A DNA stretch of 64,000 nucleotides from Fibrivirga algicola (GCF_011742925.1 NZ_WAEL01000001.1:1116001-1180000), one strand, 5' to 3'; shown: positions 33,686-42,951, numbered from the stretch's first letter. Notes: generated by a model not told the origin, from the letters alone. Translations and numbers: made by a program.

Positions 33686-35401
33686 ATGAAAACGCAACTG
33701 ATTCTGCTGGCGGCGATCTCGCTGACCAGCGCCTTGCCCGCGGCTGCTCAGACCCCCGCGCTCGACGCGACCACGCTGATGAGTATGGGCCGCCTGAACG
33801 AAGCCAAGCAGCTATTGACCCGAAACGCCCAGCAGACGCCTACGGCTGAGTCTAATTTTCTGGCAGGGTATGGCTACCTGCGCGCCGGCCAGCCCGATTC
33901 GGCCCGCATCTGGTTTGAAAAAGGAGTGGCTATAGACGAGAAGCGAGTGCCGCTCAACGAAACAGGCGTGGCACTCAGCTACCTCGTGCAGGGCGATAAA
34001 GCCAACGCTGAACCGAAACTAGCGGAGGTGCTGAAAAAGAGTAAGAGCAAGAACGCCGCTATCCTGTACCGGATCGGTGAGGCCTACACGGGGTATCTGA
34101 GTCCCGCTAATGGTAGCGTCAAGCCTGTATACGAGAACATAGTCGATGCCGCTAAAGCCATTGAGTACCTAAATAAAGCCGCCGAACGCGACAAAAAAGA
34201 CGGGGCTATTCAACTGGCGCTGGGCGATGCGTATTACCTGAACAAGGACGGGGGTACGGCTGTGGCGCGTTACGAAAGCGCCCTGGAAATGGGTATGGAG
34301 GCGTCGCGGGTGTATCAGCGCATTGGCGATATTTACTGGCAGGGCCGCAACCTGAATCTGGCCGTTGAGAACTACAAAAAGGCCATTGAAGCTAACGCAA
34401 ACTATGCTCCGGCATATAATCAACTGGCCGAATTGTATTACCTGGTAAACCGCTATAAAGAGGCCGCCAGCTATACAGACCAGTATATCCAAGTCGCAAA
34501 CGATCGACGGGCAGATATGCTGTTGCGATCGGCCCAGTTTCACTTTCTGGCTAAAGAATACCAGCAGGCAATTGATGTTATCGATAAAAACCGGGCAACG
34601 CTAACTCAAAACCCAATTGTTTACCGAATTGAGGGTTGGTCGTATTCAACGCTGAAACAGCCGCAGAAAGCGATCGAAAGCATTGGTGCATTTCTGACGA
34701 AAGCGCCCGAAAAGGTTGTCCCCGACGATTATAAATACTTAGGCCAGGCGTACCTGAGTATGGACGTACCCGGTGCCGATTCGCTGAAAATTGCCAACGA
34801 TTCAGTCGGTATAGCGTACCTGGAGAAAGCGGCTCCGTTTGATACGACGGACAATCTGTACAGCGACATTGCCAAATTTTATTACCGGGCCAAAAAACAC
34901 CCGCAGGCTGTTGCTGCGCTCGACTCAGCAGCCAAACACGGCTACAAGGCCGACGTACAGGACCTGTTCCGGTATGGAATGAGTAACTATACGCTGGGAT
35001 TTGCCCGCGACAGCCTCGGCAAACTACTGCGCGATACGGTCCGGTTCGCCATGGCCGATTCGGCACTGGCACTAGCCCAACAGGGCTCCCCCGACTATGC
35101 CCCAACGGTGCTGTACCGGGCCAAAGCCAACTATTATGCCTATGTCCCCGAAGAGGCCGTGCGCAATGGTAAAGCGAAGCCTTATTACGAGCAGTTTATT
35201 ACGATGGTAGCAGATAAGGAAGACGAGCGTAAGCGATACGAAAAAGACCTTATTCTGGGCTTCAAATACCTGATTTCGCACGAAGAACTGGTCAGTAAGA
35301 ATGATGCCGCCCGGGCCGAGTGGATTAGGAAAGGACTCGAACTCTTTCCGGGAAATAAGGAATTAGCGCAGATAAGCGGTGCTGATTCGGCTAAAAAGTA
35401 G
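33686..35401 (+). CDS. Secreted tetratricopeptide repeat protein
   Basis: The protein has 571 residues with a signal peptide (MKTQLILLAAISLTSALPAAAQ) and at least nine TPR-like helical pairs across its length (for example YGYLRAGQPDSARIWFEKGV, the AYTDQYIQVAND region and LEKAAPFDTTDNLYSDIAKFYYRAKKHPQ). It probably acts as a periplasmic scaffold. Repeat site C puts it in the same putative regulon as the RND pump. It ends at a strong bidirectional hairpin. The partner is unknown. Confidence 0.82.
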   Translation: MKTQLILLAAISLTSALPAAAQTPALDATTLMSMGRLNEAKQLLTRNAQQTPTAESNFLAGYGYLRAGQPDSARIWFEKGVAIDEKRVPLNETGVALSYLVQGDKANAEPKLAEVLKKSKSKNAAILYRIGEAYTGYLSPANGSVKPVYENIVDAAKAIEYLNKAAERDKKDGAIQLALGDAYYLNKDGGTAVARYESALEMGMEASRVYQRIGDIYWQGRNLNLAVENYKKAIEANANYAPAYNQLAELYYLVNRYKEAASYTDQYIQVANDRRADMLLRSAQFHFLAKEYQQAIDVIDKNRATLTQNPIVYRIEGWSYSTLKQPQKAIESIGAFLTKAPEKVVPDDYKYLGQAYLSMDVPGADSLKIANDSVGIAYLEKAAPFDTTDNLYSDIAKFYYRAKKHPQAVAALDSAAKHGYKADVQDLFRYGMSNYTLGFARDSLGKLLRDTVRFAMADSALALAQQGSPDYAPTVLYRAKANYYAYVPEEAVRNGKAKPYYEQFITMVADKEDERKRYEKDLILGFKYLISHEELVSKNDAARAEWIRKGLELFPGNKELAQISGADSAKK

Positions 35402-35415
35402 TCAGGATTACACGT

Positions 35416-35481
35416 CAATAAACGAGAGCGGCTCTGCTGGAATACCGTTTGGTACCCAAGCAGAGCCGCTCTCGTTTATTG
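35416..35481. terminator. Bidirectional terminator between the TPR and SDR genes
   Basis: Perfect 23-bp arms at 35416-35438 and 35459-35481, with an inner TACC/GGTA stem in the loop. It lies between convergent gene ends, 15 nt after the TPR stop and 10 nt before the SDR stop codon at 35491. Confidence 0.75.
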
Positions 35482-35490
35482 CATGTAGTT

Positions 35491-36354
35491 TTAACTGTTC
35501 ACCACCTCGCCGCCATTCACATGGATTACCTGACCGGTGAAATAGCTGGCGTCTTCTGAAGCCAGAAACACGTAGGCAGGGGCCAATTCGGCGGGCTGGC
35601 CGGGGCGTTTCAGGGGTACGTCCTGTCCAAACTCCGCCACTTCTTCCGGCGATTTGGTGGCTACAATCAGGGGTGTCCAGATAGGGCCGGGTGCTACTGC
35701 GTTTACCCGAATACCCCGATCAACCATGTTCTGCGACAGCGACCGCGTAAATGACGTAACGGCTCCTTTCGTAGCTGCGTAATCGATCAGTGCTTCGCTA
35801 CCCCGATACGACACCACCGACGTGGTATTGATAATCGAATCGTAAGCCTGCATGTGAGGCAGCACGTTTTTCGTTAACCGGAACATTGCCAGTATATTCA
35901 GCTCGAATGTTTCGCGCATCTGCTGATCGGTGATGCCCACAAACTCTTTTTGCTCGACGTGGTTTGCCGCGTTGTTCACCAGAATATTTATCCGTTTGAA
36001 GGTGCTGAGCACTTTTCCAACGGCTTCCCGGATAAACGATAACTGCTTCAAATCGCCGGGGAGAAGCAGGCATTTCCGGCCTTCGGCCTCTACCAGGCGT
36101 TTGGTTTCCTGAGCATCCCGATCTTCGCGGGGGTGGTAAATCATAGCTACATCGGCTCCCTCGCGGGCGTAATGCACCGAAATAGCCCGGCCAATACCTG
36201 AGTCACCACCCGTGATGAGCGCTACTTTATCCAATAATTTATCGGCCCCTTTGTACGACTCCCGAATGTAAATCGGTTTGGGGTCCATTTCATATTCCAA
36301 ACCCGGCTGTGCATCCTGATGCTGGGGCTTGGCGTCAATTTCCATATTTTCCAT
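35491..36354 (-). CDS. SDR family oxidoreductase (YhdF/YghA type), copy 1
   Basis: This is a 287-residue classical SDR with a 45-residue N-terminal extension (KPQHQDAQPGLEYEMDPKP) typical of the YhdF/YghA general-stress group. It has TGGDSGIG for cofactor binding, NNAANH in the NAG position, Ser in NTTSVVSY and Tyr/Lys in YAATK. These enzymes are linked to stress and detoxification; the substrate is unknown. It is a tandem paralogue of the gene at 36455 and probably shares its transcript, with a degenerate hairpin between. Confidence 0.85.
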   Translation of the reverse strand: MENMEIDAKPQHQDAQPGLEYEMDPKPIYIRESYKGADKLLDKVALITGGDSGIGRAISVHYAREGADVAMIYHPREDRDAQETKRLVEAEGRKCLLLPGDLKQLSFIREAVGKVLSTFKRINILVNNAANHVEQKEFVGITDQQMRETFELNILAMFRLTKNVLPHMQAYDSIINTTSVVSYRGSEALIDYAATKGAVTSFTRSLSQNMVDRGIRVNAVAPGPIWTPLIVATKSPEEVAEFGQDVPLKRPGQPAELAPAYVFLASEDASYFTGQVIHVNGGEVVNS

Positions 36355-36369
36355 AAGGTAGAATGGGTT

Positions 36370-36452
36370 TGCAGTGTGTTGTTTGACGTTTATGGTTTTG
36401 CTGCTAACCGACAGGCTCGTGAGTTAGCCGCGCAACGACAAACCACAAATCC
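36370..36452. repeat. REP-like intergenic hairpin, degenerate copy C
   Basis: The right part holds TAGCCGCGCAACGACAA (36425-36441), matching the cores at 6256 and 57429 with one or two changes. The left part (TTTGACGTT, GCTGCTAAC) pairs with it imperfectly with an insertion. It lies between the tandem SDR genes and looks like a decayed member of the hairpin family. Confidence 0.45.
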
Positions 36453-36454
36453 GT

Positions 36455-37309
36455 TTAAGCATTGATAATTGTTCCACCGTTGGGGTGCAATACCGCTCCG
36501 GTTACATATGAGGCGTCGTCGGAGGCAAGGAATACGTAGGCTGGTGCCACCTCTGAAGGCTGGCCCGGGCGTTTCATGGGTACGTCCTGTCCGAACATAG
36601 CCACCATTTTGCTATCCATCGACGACGGGATGAGGGGTGTCCAGATGGGGCCGGGTGCTACACCATTGACCCGAATCTTTTTCTCGGCCAGATTGCTCGA
36701 CAACGCCCGGGTGAAGGTCATGATGGCCCCCTTCGTCGACGAATAATCGATCAAGTCTGCCCGACCCTGATAAGCGGTCACCGATGTGGTGTTGATGATA
36801 CTGTCTCCCTCATGGAGGTGCGGAACCGCTGCTTTCGTGACCCGGAAAAATGAATAGATATTCGTCTCGTAGGTCTTCAGCAGGTCTTCATCGCGAATCT
36901 GCTCGAACTGGCTGTGTATGTACTGTACGCCAGCATTATTGACCAGAATATTCAGCTGGCCAAATTCACGAATTGTATCGTCGACTACCTGCTGGCAGAA
37001 CGACTCCTGCCGCAGGTCGCCGCTCAACAGCAGACAGTCCTGGCCCTCAGCTTCTACAAGGTCTTTAGTCTTTTGGGCGTCTACGCTTTCTTCCGGCGTG
37101 TACACAATGGCTACATCGGCACCTTCACGGGCAAAGTGAATCGCTACTGCCCGGCCAATGCCCGAATCGCCCCCTGTAATAAGGGCAATTTTGCCTTTCA
37201 GTTTCTCAGACCCTTTGTAGAGATGCCGAATGTATTTCGGCTCAGGGTTCATTTTAGCCTCCAGTCCAGGTTGCTTGTCCTGATGTTGAGGTGGCGTCTT
37301 GTTTTCCAT
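36455..37309 (-). CDS. SDR family oxidoreductase (YhdF/YghA type), copy 2
   Basis: The protein has 284 residues and the same architecture as its neighbour: an N-terminal extension (PPQHQDKQPGLEAKMNPEP), then TGGDSGIG, NNAGVQY, Ser in NTTSVTAY and Tyr/Lys in YSSTK. The two copies are clearly homologous along their whole length but diverged enough to be an old duplication. It is the upstream gene of the pair. Its promoter lies in the 408-bp gap to its right. Confidence 0.86.
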   Translation of the reverse strand: MENKTPPQHQDKQPGLEAKMNPEPKYIRHLYKGSEKLKGKIALITGGDSGIGRAVAIHFAREGADVAIVYTPEESVDAQKTKDLVEAEGQDCLLLSGDLRQESFCQQVVDDTIREFGQLNILVNNAGVQYIHSQFEQIRDEDLLKTYETNIYSFFRVTKAAVPHLHEGDSIINTTSVTAYQGRADLIDYSSTKGAIMTFTRALSSNLAEKKIRVNGVAPGPIWTPLIPSSMDSKMVAMFGQDVPMKRPGQPSEVAPAYVFLASDDASYVTGAVLHPNGGTIINA

Positions 37310-37717
37310 AATCGTTGCGTATCGGCCCGAAGCCGCGTTGAGTCACTACACCCCTAAGCCCGAACAGGGATGGGTTGTTTGTTAAATCTATTGAAATGGT
37401 GGACTAATTGCCGGTCAAGGTTGCGTATGGTTCTAGCAGGATATCAGTTCACGGTAGGCCGTATCTGGTGGGTATCATCTGCCGGACGACCAGACGGGGA
37501 ATGCGGAACCACGATCAGGATTGGGTGAGCGGCGTGGCCCATCACCTTTGCTTTCCATAGTGTTGCGTTAGTTGTTGTTTTCCCCGCTTAACCGGCCTGC
37601 ATATACCCTGGGCATACCGCACAACGATTTGTACGGAAAGACGCTGCTAACCGATTGAGTGGCCCTAACCGCAACCGGGCTGGCCGGGTTGTTCAGGTAC
37701 GTAAACAACAACCCACG
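37310..37717. other. Divergent intergenic region, no gene seen
   Basis: This 408-bp gap separates the SDR pair (minus) and the DUF2306 gene (plus). I see no RNA gene, no convincing small reading frame with coding character, and no strong hairpin. It presumably holds both promoters. An in-frame ATG at 37655 for the right-hand gene lies within it. Confidence 0.5.
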
Positions 37718-38287
37718 ATGGATGATATTAATCACTCGCCCGTCAGCCTGATCCACATCGGTTTCGCCATAACGGCTCTGCTGACGGGTACGCTGGTGAT
37801 CCTGATGCCAAAAGGTACTGTCCGGCACCAGCACGTAGGCTACGCATATGTAGCCAGTATGATGGTCGTTTTGACAACCGCTTTTGGCATTTATCGTCTG
37901 TTTGGCCGCTTTGGTATCGTGCACTGGGGCGCCCTATTTAGCTGGCTGGCATTGATCGGTGGAGTAGGGGCGGCTTGGTTTCGGACGTACCTGCGTAACT
38001 GGCTCAACTGGCATTACCTGGGCATGAGCCTGTCGGTCACCAGTTTGTATGCTACGTTTGTGGTTGAAGCAACCTACCGCCTATTTCCACCACACTTGTT
38101 CTGGTGGACAACCGTGGGTACGTCGATGGCCGTTTTTAGCATAGCTGGCTGGGTAATTGCAAAAAATAGCAGGTCGTTGACTCAACCTGTTGCGGCGAAG
38201 CAGACACCAGCGGAACGGGGCGGCGGGTGGTACGCTGCTATGCAGCAGATTCGTAATCAGCTGACAGGTGCAACCGGCAAATCGTAG
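37718..38287 (+). CDS. DUF2306 membrane protein
   Basis: The protein has 189 residues from the ATG at 37718, placed at the first hydrophobic segment; an ATG at 37655 would add a basic 21-residue extension. About five membrane helices are predicted. The motif PKGTVRHQHVGYAYVASM is the hallmark of DUF2306, where the two histidines have been suggested to bind a cofactor or metal. Its function is not known. Confidence 0.75.
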   Translation: MDDINHSPVSLIHIGFAITALLTGTLVILMPKGTVRHQHVGYAYVASMMVVLTTAFGIYRLFGRFGIVHWGALFSWLALIGGVGAAWFRTYLRNWLNWHYLGMSLSVTSLYATFVVEATYRLFPPHLFWWTTVGTSMAVFSIAGWVIAKNSRSLTQPVAAKQTPAERGGGWYAAMQQIRNQLTGATGKS

Positions 38288-38314
38288 TCATCGGCACGAA
38301 GAATAAGCCCGTTG

Positions 38315-38917
38315 TTAAAAGCGGTAGCCAGCCCGCATGCCAAACAGGGGAGCAAGTCCCGACGGCCCTACCAATGCGGCGCCGGCATGTAAACTAACCT
38401 GTGTATTCAGCGCGAGGGCATACGTGTAGTCGAGCAGACCGTGACCACCGATTGACCAGCTTTCGGTCTGGTTGCGCTGGGCGTAGGCGAACACAGGAGC
38501 GCCAGTTGGAACAGGATAGGGGTCTATTTTTACAAACAGATCGTCGTTACTGTACCAGGCTGATGGACCAACTCCGATACGCAGGGCGTGGTGAACCGAA
38601 TGAAGCAGATTGTACGACGCCGTCATGTCCACGGTGACACGCTGGCGGGTGTTTTTCCCTACACTAACCAGATCAGGGATCAAAACGGTTTCGCGCTGAC
38701 TGTTCATGAACCCGACTGACAGGCCAAGCGCGATCCGATCCTGAGCCATGTATCGCTTGTAGTCGATCGCCAGCCGGTATTTAAGTCCGTTGGCGGGGTC
38801 GACGCCGAGAAAATCAGTGCCAAGCTGAATGGCATTTTTCGCCGGTATGTATGGTGCCTGGGCGTAGCTTTGAAATGAAATGAATATACAGCTGATAATC
38901 AGGGAGATTTGCTTCAT
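38315..38917 (-). CDS. Small outer-membrane beta-barrel protein
   Basis: The protein has 200 residues with a signal peptide (MKQISLIISCIFISFQSYAQ), alternating strands (LKYRLAIDYKRY, IALGLSVGFMNS, TVDMTASYNLL, ALRIGVGPSAWY) and a final aromatic residue (GMRAGYRF), the usual barrel-insertion signal. It is probably an 8- or 10-strand outer-membrane protein of unknown role. It is convergent with the DUF2306 gene. Confidence 0.72.
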   Translation of the reverse strand: MKQISLIISCIFISFQSYAQAPYIPAKNAIQLGTDFLGVDPANGLKYRLAIDYKRYMAQDRIALGLSVGFMNSQRETVLIPDLVSVGKNTRQRVTVDMTASYNLLHSVHHALRIGVGPSAWYSNDDLFVKIDPYPVPTGAPVFAYAQRNQTESWSIGGHGLLDYTYALALNTQVSLHAGAALVGPSGLAPLFGMRAGYRF

Positions 38918-39086
38918 ACGACGAACGGTTTAACAAGAAGCCAGAGGTGTAACGTGACGATTGACACAGCTGTTTACAAGATAACTGTTTTATTGACTTA
39001 AACAGCCGATTGTCAACAAATGACCGTATTTACAAGTATGTTGTGTTAAGCCGGTGGAAAACGTAATCTACTACCTATATCGTCGC

Positions 39087-39611
39087 TTACTCATCGGGAT
39101 GGTTTAGACCCGGCAAGTCTTTGTCAGGCAGGCTGGTAGCAGTCTGTTCAGTAAAGTAGGCTTTTACCAGAGCAGGAAGGAAATGCGAGTTGCCAGCCGG
39201 GTCCTGCCTGATCAGAGTTGCCGAGATGGGCACCTGTTGACGAGCTGGGTCGAACGCGACGTAGCGTAGACCGCTGTGATGCGCCAGAGGCAGGCCGTAC
39301 GTTTCAGAGGCAAAGAATACGCTTACCGTCGGAAACCGCTTTTTGATAAACATGGCCCAGCTCTTTGTTGCTTCCCACAGGGGAAGTGTAGGATCATGAA
39401 AGTCATCGACCTCCGCTACTACGGTAATGGTAGGGTAGGGAGCCAGCAGTTCAGTGAGCCAGCCAAAACGGACGCTTGCCGGGATCGGATCAGTAGCGGT
39501 GTAACTCATCGAGACAATCAACTGGTCGCATTGCTGGCGGGCAAAGTCAATGAGCGCGAGATGCCCCGCATGAACGGGCATGAATTTGCCAAAAACAAGG
39601 CCAGTTATCAT
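39087..39611 (-). CDS. NadR-like nicotinamide-nucleotide adenylyltransferase
   Basis: The protein has 174 residues: a nucleotidyltransferase fold with HxGH-type HAGH in GKFMPVHAGHLALIDFA and ISATLIR in place of the ISxTxxR motif. It resembles the N-terminal NMN adenylyltransferase domain of NadR but lacks the ribosylnicotinamide kinase half. It should make NAD from NMN and ATP. Its ATG follows immediately on the stop of the lipoprotein gene (no gap), and pnuC is at the head of the same minus-strand run, so the unit looks like NAD precursor salvage. Specificity is inferred. Confidence 0.78.
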   Translation of the reverse strand: MITGLVFGKFMPVHAGHLALIDFARQQCDQLIVSMSYTATDPIPASVRFGWLTELLAPYPTITVVAEVDDFHDPTLPLWEATKSWAMFIKKRFPTVSVFFASETYGLPLAHHSGLRYVAFDPARQQVPISATLIRQDPAGNSHFLPALVKAYFTEQTATSLPDKDLPGLNHPDE

Positions 39612-40010
39612 CTACCGGGTAAAGACGTAGTTGCCTGTTCCGTTTGGATTCAGCACCAGCTGGCTGGCGTCTACAGAAACCAGCCTGACTAGCTTGCCAC
39701 CCGTCGACGACATGCAGCCGGTTATGATGCGCACGTCGTCCTTCTCTATCGAATAACCGCCCTGACACCCCAGAAAACCATAGCCTTCGTATTTAGAATT
39801 CTCGTAGGTTTCAGTAAATGTGCCATCGCTGGTAAAGGTCACAAAAACACCTTTGCCAGAGGGGACGGTAGTCGGCGTGCAGTTGGTTGGGCTTACAGGG
39901 TTGCAGTAAGAAACCAGCCGCCATGTGCCCACCAGGGTATTGGCAGGTACATTATCCTGTTTCGAACAGGCCATCATTAAAAACAACAGGGGAAGTAGCG
40001 TCAATTTCAT
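39612..40010 (-). CDS. Lipocalin-like lipoprotein
   Basis: The protein has 132 residues. The ATG at 40010 gives a lipoprotein signal (MKLTLLPLLFLMMAC, Cys15); a longer in-frame reading to 40076 has no signal logic. The mature part (LVGTWRLVSYCNP, a TFTSDGTFTETYENSKYEG region) matches the small lipocalin-like domain common in Cytophagales lipoproteins. The stop codon abuts the nadR-like start, so they are cotranscribed. Ligand unknown. Confidence 0.75.
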   Translation of the reverse strand: MKLTLLPLLFLMMACSKQDNVPANTLVGTWRLVSYCNPVSPTNCTPTTVPSGKGVFVTFTSDGTFTETYENSKYEGYGFLGCQGGYSIEKDDVRIITGCMSSTGGKLVRLVSVDASQLVLNPNGTGNYVFTR

Positions 40011-40087
40011 ATGTATAAAAATGGTATAAGTAGCGATAGCGTAGACCCCAACGTTGCCGGCACGGTTGCAAGCCAAATGTGTCTAAT

Positions 40088-40762
40088 TTAGCTGGTGGCC
40101 GACTTGACCGGGTAACTGTTATACTCACGTGTCCAGAGGTAAGCGCCCTGTAGCGCAATCAGGCAGAAGATGCCGTATTCGATCGACACTACTTTCACGC
40201 CTTTAATGAAATACATGTACGTCAGGATAGCGTCTATGAACAGCCAGACGTACCAGCATTCCACACGTTTCTGAATCATCATGTACGTGGCCACGATGCT
40301 CATCACGGTGGTGAATGAGTCGAGGTAGGGGAAGGCGCTGGGCTGATTAAACACCAGGGGCAGCATGCGGTGCAGATTCTGAGCAAACATCCCCAGCATC
40401 AACGTACCCAATAAGCCCGCTGCCGACCAGGTGATTACCTGCCGACGAGGCATGCGACTTATTCTTAATTCCAGATGCCGGTCTTCTTCGCCGGGGCGCG
40501 GGTGGGTCCAGCGCCACCAACCCTGTATGTTGGTGATCAGGAAAAATACCTGCAGAAACATATCGGGGTAGAGCTGAATCTGGTAAAACAGAAAGAAGTA
40601 GAGAGTGACGCTTACCGCCCCGATGGGCCAGCTCCAGATGTTCGCCCTGGCCGACAGCACTACCGCTACGCCGCCAATGACTACCCCGGCAAATTCCAGG
40701 TAACTCATTGGGTATCCCCAGAGCGTGAAAAAGATGTTTTGAATGTCGAGGATATCGGGCAT
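40088..40762 (-). CDS. pnuC: PnuC-type nicotinamide riboside transporter
   Basis: This 224-residue inner-membrane protein has about seven helices. The motif NIQGWWRW and neighbouring LSARANIWSWPIG are diagnostic for PnuC facilitators. With the NMN adenylyltransferase-like gene downstream, nicotinamide riboside is the likely cargo; thiamine (PnuT) is the alternative in this phylum, but no thiamine gene or TPP element is seen. Its promoter lies between here and the helicase terminator. The gene order is pnuC, lipoprotein, nadR-like. Confidence 0.88.
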   Translation of the reverse strand: MPDILDIQNIFFTLWGYPMSYLEFAGVVIGGVAVVLSARANIWSWPIGAVSVTLYFFLFYQIQLYPDMFLQVFFLITNIQGWWRWTHPRPGEEDRHLELRISRMPRRQVITWSAAGLLGTLMLGMFAQNLHRMLPLVFNQPSAFPYLDSFTTVMSIVATYMMIQKRVECWYVWLFIDAILTYMYFIKGVKVVSIEYGIFCLIALQGAYLWTREYNSYPVKSATS

Positions 40763-40808
40763 GTCGGGAAAAGCGGTGTTTCAGCCCCAAAGTTGCGTGA
40801 TAAAAAGC

Positions 40809-40866
40809 AAAAGGCTTGCTGACTAACGCCCATCTCTACGATAGGGCATCAATCAGCAAGCCTTTT
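40809..40866 (-). terminator. Terminator of the DEAD-box helicase gene
   Basis: Arms AAAAGGCTTGCTGA (40809-40822) and TCAGCAAGCCTTTT (40853-40866) are perfect. For the minus-strand helicase transcript the stem is followed by a T-rich run (TTTTGCTTTTTA). It starts 18 nt after the helicase stop codon. Confidence 0.8.
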
Positions 40867-40883
40867 ATGGTACGCGAAGTGAG

Positions 40884-42599
40884 TTAATCGATTTCGCGCC
40901 AGGTAGAGATAGGGGCGAAAGAAACGGCGGCTTCAGGAGCTACCTGGGGAGCAGCCGCTTCAACAGCAGCCGAGTCGGGTGATGCAGTGACACCTTCGCC
41001 AGATACGCCTTCCTTCGAACGGCCCCGCCGACGCTTCTTCCGCCGTGGTTTAGTTGCCTCGCCCGCAACGGAGACAGGCTGCGTATCACCTGTTGGCGAC
41101 ACCCCGTCTACAGGCGTACCGTCACCGGCGGGAACAAGCGCCGCCTTTTCGCCGTCTGGACGTGGCCCGCGCTTCCGGCGGTTGTTCCGGCGATTAGGAT
41201 CACGTTCTGGTCGTGGAGCCGCAGTGCCGTCTGCCAGCGTTGTTGGCGTCGATTCGCTATCGGCTACAGGTACGTCGGCGACAGCCGATGCTGGTTGGGG
41301 ACGTGGTGTCCGTTCGCCAGCCGGACGGTCTGAGCGCCCGTTCCGGTTACCGTCACCGCTTCTGCCGTTGCCACGTCCGTTCCGGCCCGCATCCCGACCA
41401 CCGCGTCCGTTGCTGCGACCCCGGTCGAAGGGCCCTGGCTCGTCGCGAACTCCAGCCACCGGGCCGGGGCCATAGCCAAGCTCTTCGGTGATTGACAGGC
41501 GGTCGAGCTTACGTTCAATCAGTTTTTCAATGCGGCCCAGCTTGTTCATGTCGGCTTCGTTCACAAACGTGATTGCCGTTCCGGTTGTGGCGGCCCGTGC
41601 GGTCCGGCCAATTCGGTGCACATAGTCTTCCGCATCGCGGGGCACGTCGTAGTTCACTACGTGGGTAATATTGTCGACGTCGATACCCCGCGAGAGTACG
41701 TCAGTGGCCACAATAATCTGAAGCTGCTTATTCTTGAACTCCCGTAGTACTACTTCGCGCTCTTCCTGTTCCAAGTCCGAGCTGATGCCTTTGGCAACGT
41801 ACCCACGCTTGGCCAGTGCCCGCACAATGGCGTTCACTTCCGATTTTCGAGAGGTAAAGAGTACCATGCTTTTCACGTCCATAGTACCCATCAGGTGTTC
41901 GAGGAGGGGAAGCTTCTGATGATCTTTGGCCAGATAAATCTGCTGATCGATGCCCGCCGCTGGCTTGGATACAGACAGCCGAATTTCTTCAGGCGACGTC
42001 AGCAGCTTGCTGGCAAGGGTTTTGATTTTGGCGGGCATGGTAGCCGAAAACAGCAGCGTTTGCCGCTCTTTTGGCAGCGAATCAACGATTTTCAGAATGT
42101 CATCTGAAAACCCCATGTCGAGCATCTTGTCGGCTTCATCCAGCACCAGGTAGTTCAACTTATCGAAGTTAACGTACCCCATCTGCATGTGTGCAATAAG
42201 CCGGCCGGGTGTGGCAATGATAATATCGGCGCCGGTTTCAAGGGCTTTTCGTTGCTTATCCCAGTCGTCGCCTTTGCCGCCACCGTAAATGGCAATGCTC
42301 GTAGCCGACACGAAGTAGCTGAACCCTTCTACCTGGTCGTCGATCTGTTTAGCCAGTTCACGCGTTGGTACCAGCACCAGCGTGCTGGTATGGTCGTGCT
42401 CAGCGTGGGCAATCTTATCGAGGAGCGGAATAAGGAATGCTGCCGTTTTGCCAGTGCCCGTCTGGGCGCAGGCGATCAGGTCTTTGCCTTCCTGAATAAG
42501 GGGGATGGCCTGCTCCTGAATGGGCGTAGCCTGTTTGTAATTCATGGCCTCAACACCCGACCGCAGGTCGTCGTGGAGGTTAAAATCCTGGAATGTCAA
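40884..42599 (-). CDS. DEAD-box ATP-dependent RNA helicase (RhlE-like)
   Basis: The protein has 571 residues from a TTG at 42599, chosen because the family begins at TFQDFNLHDDL; an in-frame ATG at 42713 would add 38 residues without family support. It has a Q motif (ATPIQEQAIP), Walker A (AQTGTGKT), DEAD (LDEADKMLD), SAT, and C-terminal SRGIDVDN and HRIGRTAR. After residue 400 comes a long disordered tail with RG/NG-rich repeats and basic blocks (RRNNRRKRGP, RRKKRRRGRS), probably RNA-binding. It likely acts in cold adaptation or ribosome assembly. Confidence 0.9.
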   Translation of the reverse strand: MTFQDFNLHDDLRSGVEAMNYKQATPIQEQAIPLIQEGKDLIACAQTGTGKTAAFLIPLLDKIAHAEHDHTSTLVLVPTRELAKQIDDQVEGFSYFVSATSIAIYGGGKGDDWDKQRKALETGADIIIATPGRLIAHMQMGYVNFDKLNYLVLDEADKMLDMGFSDDILKIVDSLPKERQTLLFSATMPAKIKTLASKLLTSPEEIRLSVSKPAAGIDQQIYLAKDHQKLPLLEHLMGTMDVKSMVLFTSRKSEVNAIVRALAKRGYVAKGISSDLEQEEREVVLREFKNKQLQIIVATDVLSRGIDVDNITHVVNYDVPRDAEDYVHRIGRTARAATTGTAITFVNEADMNKLGRIEKLIERKLDRLSITEELGYGPGPVAGVRDEPGPFDRGRSNGRGGRDAGRNGRGNGRSGDGNRNGRSDRPAGERTPRPQPASAVADVPVADSESTPTTLADGTAAPRPERDPNRRNNRRKRGPRPDGEKAALVPAGDGTPVDGVSPTGDTQPVSVAGEATKPRRKKRRRGRSKEGVSGEGVTASPDSAAVEAAAPQVAPEAAVSFAPISTWREID

Positions 42600-42774
42600 G
42601 GTAACAGCTTGTAAAGTGAATGATCGGCTGACCTTGTTTTCCCTGGTCAGCAACCGCTTGATAATGAAACAAAGATAGCCAAAAACCCGTTCGGCCAACC
42701 TGAGTCCATCCACAGGCAGGGTTAGCCTTTTTTGCTACATTTACGGCTATTGAACCTGGTAAATCAACGAATCA

Positions 42775-42951
42775 ATGACGTTTACGGAGTATTTGACAAG
42801 CAAAAAAATAGATGCAAGCGTGTTCGAGGCGACCGAGCCGAAAACGTTTTCTGAGTGGGCCGAACTTTTTGTCCGTATGCACCCCGAAAGTTTTACCGTT
42901 CAAAAAAAATTTCTACTCAATGCAATCAGGCGTAGATACTTATTACGTTAA
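42775..42951 (+). CDS. Conserved small protein of 58 residues
   Basis: An ATG at 42775 opens a 58-codon frame ending with TAA at 42949-42951. It begins MTFTEYLTSKKID, contains FSEWAELFVRMHPESFT and ends with a basic IRRRYLLR. This pattern, with the aromatic WAEW-like core and the HP-SFT-QK-LL-IRR ending, is one I associate with a short conserved Cytophagales protein of unknown function. It is divergent from the helicase gene and 64 bp upstream of the DUF4332 gene. Confidence 0.6.
   Translation: MTFTEYLTSKKIDASVFEATEPKTFSEWAELFVRMHPESFTVQKKFLLNAIRRRYLLR

Noticed and set aside
40088-40808. TPP riboswitch upstream of pnuC
   Set aside because: The short gap to the helicase terminator shows none of the TPP aptamer's conserved boxes.
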